This document shows, piece after piece, positions 4,584 to 6,247 of a stretch of 6,247 nt of DNA (positions within the stretch are counted from its first letter, which is position 1; every line of letters begins with the position of its first letter). The DNA is taken from contig CAMAUF010000139.1 in the NCBI GenBank assembly GCA_945861295.1, positions 1 to 6,247 of the forward strand, given 5' to 3'. Source of the DNA: a bacterium. GTDB lineage: Bacteria > Chloroflexota > Dehalococcoidia > Tepidiformales > Tepidiformaceae. Both the position numbers and the translations under genes were made by a program. The notes under the pieces are model-generated. The model was not told where the DNA came from. It ran no database searches and worked only from the letters and a program-made list of their open reading frames with translations.

Positions 4584-5857
4584 CCCGCGTGCTGGGGCTC
4601 ATCGTCATCTGCGCTCACGGGCCGGCCGCGCATGGTGTCCCAGGCGGCCCGGATCGTCGGGGGCAGTTCGCGGCGGTTCGCCACCAGCAAGACCACGCAC
4701 AGCGCTGAGTACCCCATCGCGTAGTACACGCGTACGGCCTCGTTGGTGATGAACAACTGGGTCGCGAACAGCACGAAGAGGGCGACCGCTTCGCGTACGC
4801 CCATCTTCAAGTTCGCGAAAACGGCGATCGCGAAAGCCGACTGGGCCGCTGTGAGGAAGATCTCCTCACGCTGGAGGTCGTTGAGCGGCAGTCCCGAGGT
4901 GAAGTTCCAATCGCCAGCGCCCAACGCGTAGGCGATCGGCAGCGTGCCGATGAGGAGTGTCCACTGGTTCACCTTCGACGAAATCAGTGCCCCCATGCCG
5001 ACAGCCGCGCGCCCCCGCCAAGCCAGCACGCTCGCGACGAGCACTTCCGGCGATTCCGAAGCCAACGGGGCGAGCCACTGGATTAGGAAGAACTCCGAAA
5101 CGCCGAACTGCTGGCCGATTTCAACGAGCGACTCGGCGAACGGTTCGGCCGCCGCGATGACGACGGTGGCACTGAAGGCCAGCAGCACGAGGACGCCGAG
5201 CCTTCGCTTCACGGCCGGCAACGAACCGAGCGCCGCCGACGGTCCGACCAACTCCACGTCCTCCTCGGAATGCTGTCGCGAAGTGAAGAAGAGGTAGCAG
5301 ACGAACATCGAGACCAGAACCATCGAGTCCAGCAGTGTCACGGAATGGCGCAGCGGGATAAAGATCACGTAGGCGGTGGCGATCGTGAGAAACGCCAGCT
5401 CCAGGGAGCGCTGCCGGCTGACCACAAGCGTCTTCAGCCCCGTCCGGAAGAAGAAGATGACGAACACCACCGGCCAGGCGACGCCAATCAGGAGCCGGTT
5501 GCCGCCCGTCATGTTCGCGATCGCCAGGCCCTTGTCCGCTACCTCCGGGTCCTGGCCAGCGCGGAAGGCGAGGATGGCGTCGATCGCGTACTCGGGAAGG
5601 ATCGCGATGAACGCGATGATCGCGAGCGCGAGCCCTTGGGAGATGTCCACTTCCGCGGTTTCCGCCCCCCAACTGAGGAGGAAGGCAGCCGAGAGGACGG
5701 CGATGCCAAACACGAACGCGCCAAGGACAGGGTCCAGATGGACGCCCGCGAGGCGCAGGTACAGGCCGGGCACGCCGATGGCCGCCACCGCGAAGATGAT
5801 AGTCCAGCTGCGGCTATGGCCGCCGGAATGGGCGTGTCCCGCATGTGCTTCAGTCAT
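4580..5857 (-). CDS. cation exchanger of the Ca2+/cation antiporter (CaCA) type, sodium:proton/calcium exchanger-like
   Basis: A 425-residue polytopic inner-membrane protein with roughly ten or eleven hydrophobic segments. Two related blocks fit the inverted alpha-repeats of the superfamily: LAIIAFIAILPEYAIDAILA (77-96) with ANMTGGNRLLIG (114-125), and WLAPLASESPEVLVASVLAW (261-280) with GALISSKVNQWTLLIG (289-304). E89 in LPE and E271 in SPE match the ion-coordinating Glu of the family; the usual GN-x-GSN-x-FN motifs are altered. A His-rich N terminus (AHAGHAHSGGHSR, 4-16) precedes the first segment, and a cytoplasmic acidic linker (QHSEEDVEL, 195-203) splits the two halves. The C-terminal tail is charged (ADDDEPQHAG). 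The transported ions cannot be decided from sequence. The start ATG at 5857 overlaps the stop of the upstream PHP gene as ATGA, with no clear Shine-Dalgarno sequence, pointing to translational coupling. Confidence 0.87.
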   Translation of the reverse strand: MTEAHAGHAHSGGHSRSWTIIFAVAAIGVPGLYLRLAGVHLDPVLGAFVFGIAVLSAAFLLSWGAETAEVDISQGLALAIIAFIAILPEYAIDAILAFRAGQDPEVADKGLAIANMTGGNRLLIGVAWPVVFVIFFFRTGLKTLVVSRQRSLELAFLTIATAYVIFIPLRHSVTLLDSMVLVSMFVCYLFFTSRQHSEEDVELVGPSAALGSLPAVKRRLGVLVLLAFSATVVIAAAEPFAESLVEIGQQFGVSEFFLIQWLAPLASESPEVLVASVLAWRGRAAVGMGALISSKVNQWTLLIGTLPIAYALGAGDWNFTSGLPLNDLQREEIFLTAAQSAFAIAVFANLKMGVREAVALFVLFATQLFITNEAVRVYYAMGYSALCVVLLVANRRELPPTIRAAWDTMRGRPVSADDDEPQHAG

Positions 5858-6247
5858 TCGTAGAAGGCGATGGGCTCAGCGTTGTCCCAATAGTTGTCGA
5901 GCGCACCAGCGGGAAGGCCCCGGCCTGGGTGAAATCGTCCGTGATGCATAAGGTCGAGCATATGCTCTGGTCCCTCGATGGTCTCGTCAAATACCGCACA
6001 AAAGTACCCGATGCCCTGGGTGCTATGGGCATCAGACCCGCCCGTGCCCGGCTTGCCCATGATTTTGGCGACCTGCAGGGCGAAGTAGTTCTCACGGGGC
6101 GTGTTACAGCCGTTCAGGACTTCGATGGCGTCGACCAGTTGGAAGACGGGGAGTTTGGCCGCTTGTTCAGGCATGAGCGTGAACGGGGCCTTGCCTTCGC
6201 GCTTGAAATGGACCGGGTCGAAAAAGTGCCGGAACGGGTGGGCGACG
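5854..6247 (-). CDS. PHP-domain metal-dependent phosphoesterase, C-terminal part (5' truncated by window)
   Basis: The frame is open to the right edge (first whole codon at 6246), so the gene starts outside; the ATG at 6174 is internal. About 130 residues are visible. Seen: VAHPFRHFFDP at the edge, whose His fits a metal ligand of the PHP fold, then DAIEVLNGCNTPREN, and GGSDAHSTQGIG, the conserved S-D-A-H metal-binding motif. PHP proteins are metal-dependent hydrolases of phosphoester bonds, such as histidinol phosphatases, polymerase-associated phosphoesterases and TrpH/YciV-like enzymes acting on small RNA or 3',5'-bisphosphonucleotides. This one looks like the stand-alone type, but the substrate is unknown because the N-terminal motifs are missing. 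It ends AEPIAFYE and overlaps the exchanger start as ATGA, so the two form an operon. Confidence 0.85.
   Translation of the reverse strand, partial: VAHPFRHFFDPVHFKREGKAPFTLMPEQAAKLPVFQLVDAIEVLNGCNTPRENYFALQVAKIMGKPGTGGSDAHSTQGIGYFCAVFDETIEGPEHMLDLMHHGRFHPGRGLPAGALDNYWDNAEPIAFYE

Noticed and set aside
5270..5863. Plus-strand open frame of 197 codons antisense to the exchanger
   Set aside because: Charged, low-complexity Arg/Asp/Glu/His sequence mirrors the hydrophobic codons of the exchanger on the other strand; no motif.

Overview
This is a GC-rich, gene-dense bacterial chromosomal window with six real genes and short intergenic gaps. Codon use with G/C at third positions, acyl-CoA dehydrogenase and glycosyltransferase genes, an MmeI-type methyltransferase and a CCCTCTCCC-type dispersed repeat would fit a high-GC environmental bacterium. 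Chloroflexota is my best guess, but it rests on general resemblance only. There is no rRNA, tRNA, CRISPR array or recognisable transposase.

Left part (1-1388, plus strand). The C-terminal end of an MmeI-like (type IIL/IIG) DNA methyltransferase enters from the left edge and ends inside a GC-rich inverted repeat. A short gap with four tandem CGTCACTY-like octamers follows. Next is an uncharacterised 187-aa protein with an N-terminal Cys/His cluster that could bind zinc. Its stop codon lies in a nest of CAACTCAC/GTGAGTTG repeats that can fold as two mutually exclusive hairpins. The second hairpin is followed by a T5 run and looks like an intrinsic terminator.

Middle part (1389-4583). A full-length acyl-CoA dehydrogenase on the minus strand is divergent from a two-gene plus-strand operon of tandem, paralogous family-2 glycosyltransferases joined by an ATGA stop/start overlap. 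The 181-base divergent gap holds a candidate promoter for the glycosyltransferases and a small dyad.

Right part (4580-6247, minus strand). A PHP-domain metal-dependent phosphoesterase, cut by the right edge, is joined by another ATGA overlap to a multi-TM cation exchanger of the Ca2+/cation antiporter type with a His-rich N terminus. This operon converges on the glycosyltransferase operon with interlocked stop codons (CTAA, 4580-4583) and no visible terminator.

Most of the window is ordinary metabolism and envelope biology. The most unusual signals are the alternative-hairpin arrangement around 1290-1338, the uncharacterised Cys/His protein beside the methyltransferase (same frame, separated by one TGA), and the coupled PHP/exchanger pair. 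I do not see convincing evidence of a complete new multi-gene system.
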